From assembly GCF_030063415.1 (NCBI RefSeq), contig NZ_JASITA010000044.1:1-59010 (forward strand): a stretch of 59,010 nucleotides of DNA, given 5' to 3'. Source of the stretch: Streptomyces sp. H27-C3 (GTDB taxonomy: Bacteria > Actinomycetota > Actinomycetes > Streptomycetales > Streptomycetaceae). Shown one piece after another: positions 58,690 through 59,010 of this stretch. The first letter of the stretch is position 1. Each line of letters starts with the position of its first letter. The notes below the pieces were generated by a model. It saw nothing but the letters and a program-made list of their open reading frames with translations. It was not told the origin of the DNA and made no database searches. A program made the position numbers and the translations under genes.

Positions 58690-59010
58690 CCAGCCCGCCC
58701 GCGCAGCGGGCCCCAAGGTTCTGGAGGCGCAGCCGGAAGGACCGTCAGGCGGGGGAGCGCAGCGGACCCGCCGGGAGCGCCCCCGCGCTCCCTCAACTCC
58801 CGTACTGGAGGCCCCACTAGCCGCACCTGGCACCCCGTCAGCCCCCGCCGCGCACCGCGCGGCCAGCCGGGCGCGCAGCGGCCGGCCCCACCGGTCCCAG
58901 GAGCGCAGCGGAGGGGACCGCCCTCGCATCGCGAGGGCCAGCGGGAGCGCAGCGACCGCCCCCCTTGCACATCGCGCAGCGATGTGGTACCCGCGGAGCG
59001 GGTACCACAT
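58690..59010. other. Right telomere of the linear replicon
   Basis: The last about 320 bases hold no gene and are packed with palindromes having short loops: CCCTCGC-ATC-GCGAGGG (58921-58937), CACATCGC-GCA-GCGATGTG (58968-58986) and others with GCGCAGC cores. Read from the end inwards, TACCACATCGCTGCGCGATG is identical to the canonical streptomycete telomere behind its first 13-bp palindrome. The outermost palindrome is ATGTGGTACCCGC (58982-58994), GGA, and its complement (58998-59010). Known telomeres start with CCCGCGGAGCGGG, so the outer 8 bases (59003-59010) are extra and the loop is in the other orientation. Tap and Tpg are the expected binding partners. Confidence 0.93.

Overview
The window looks like one end of a linear Streptomyces-type replicon, most simply a linear plasmid of about 59 kb. 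It is very GC-rich and ends at the right in the palindrome-packed sequence of a streptomycete telomere: palindromes with GCA and similar loops, ending in the canonical elements around TACCACATCGCTGCGC when read from the end inwards. It also carries tap and tpg, the genes for the telomere-binding and terminal proteins, and a ttrA-type helicase gene about 2 kb from the end. The left edge has no telomere. It lies in a truncated group II intron, so the left end of the molecule is probably missing.

Layout. 1-1.5 kb: group II intron fragment. 1.6-5.7 kb: a divergent second tpg, then the tap-tpg operon. 5.8-6.3 kb: a toxin-antitoxin pair. 6.4-12 kb: a decayed accessory zone with a frameshifted gene, a kinase-DnaJ fusion broken by a nested ISL3-type insertion, and IstB and sigma-like remnants. 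12-16.5 kb: a replication region with a DciA-like protein, a large Rep-like protein and candidate origin repeats. 16.3-18.9 kb: parB and parA with an unusual stem-loop cluster behind them. 19-23.2 kb: a split RibD pair, an XRE regulator, a GNAT enzyme and a GntR regulator with its operators. 23.3-41.5 kb: one long co-directional transfer unit with WhiB, DUF5999, SpdB-like, membrane proteins, an FtsK/TraB-like translocase, zinc-binding proteins, a GGDEF protein, Nudix and RapZ-C domains. 41.6-43.2 kb: a second ParA locus. 43.3-48.8 kb: palindrome cluster, MobF/TrwC-type relaxase, a repeat array and a replication-relaxation protein. 48.9-53.8 kb: small regulatory and hypothetical genes. 53.9-58.5 kb: iterons, ttrA and its partner. 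58.7-59.0 kb: telomere.

How it fits together. Tap and Tpg would patch the telomeres. The Rep/DciA region would start replication from an internal origin. Two ParA systems would segregate the molecule. Two different transfer machineries (a TraB-like translocase unit and a MobF relaxase) suggest a composite replicon made from two ancestors.

The most interesting unexplained features are DNA-level repeats. They are seven GGTCCGGACC palindromes inside the SpdB-like gene in two reading frames, a 95-bp tandem array with inverted counterparts beside the relaxase, a 13-bp iteron block near ttrA, a box (GGMCTCTGTCCACAGG) recurring five times on the same strand, and a chain of hairpins with a shared TGGTTAG loop behind parB. 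All functions are read from sequence motifs without database searches.
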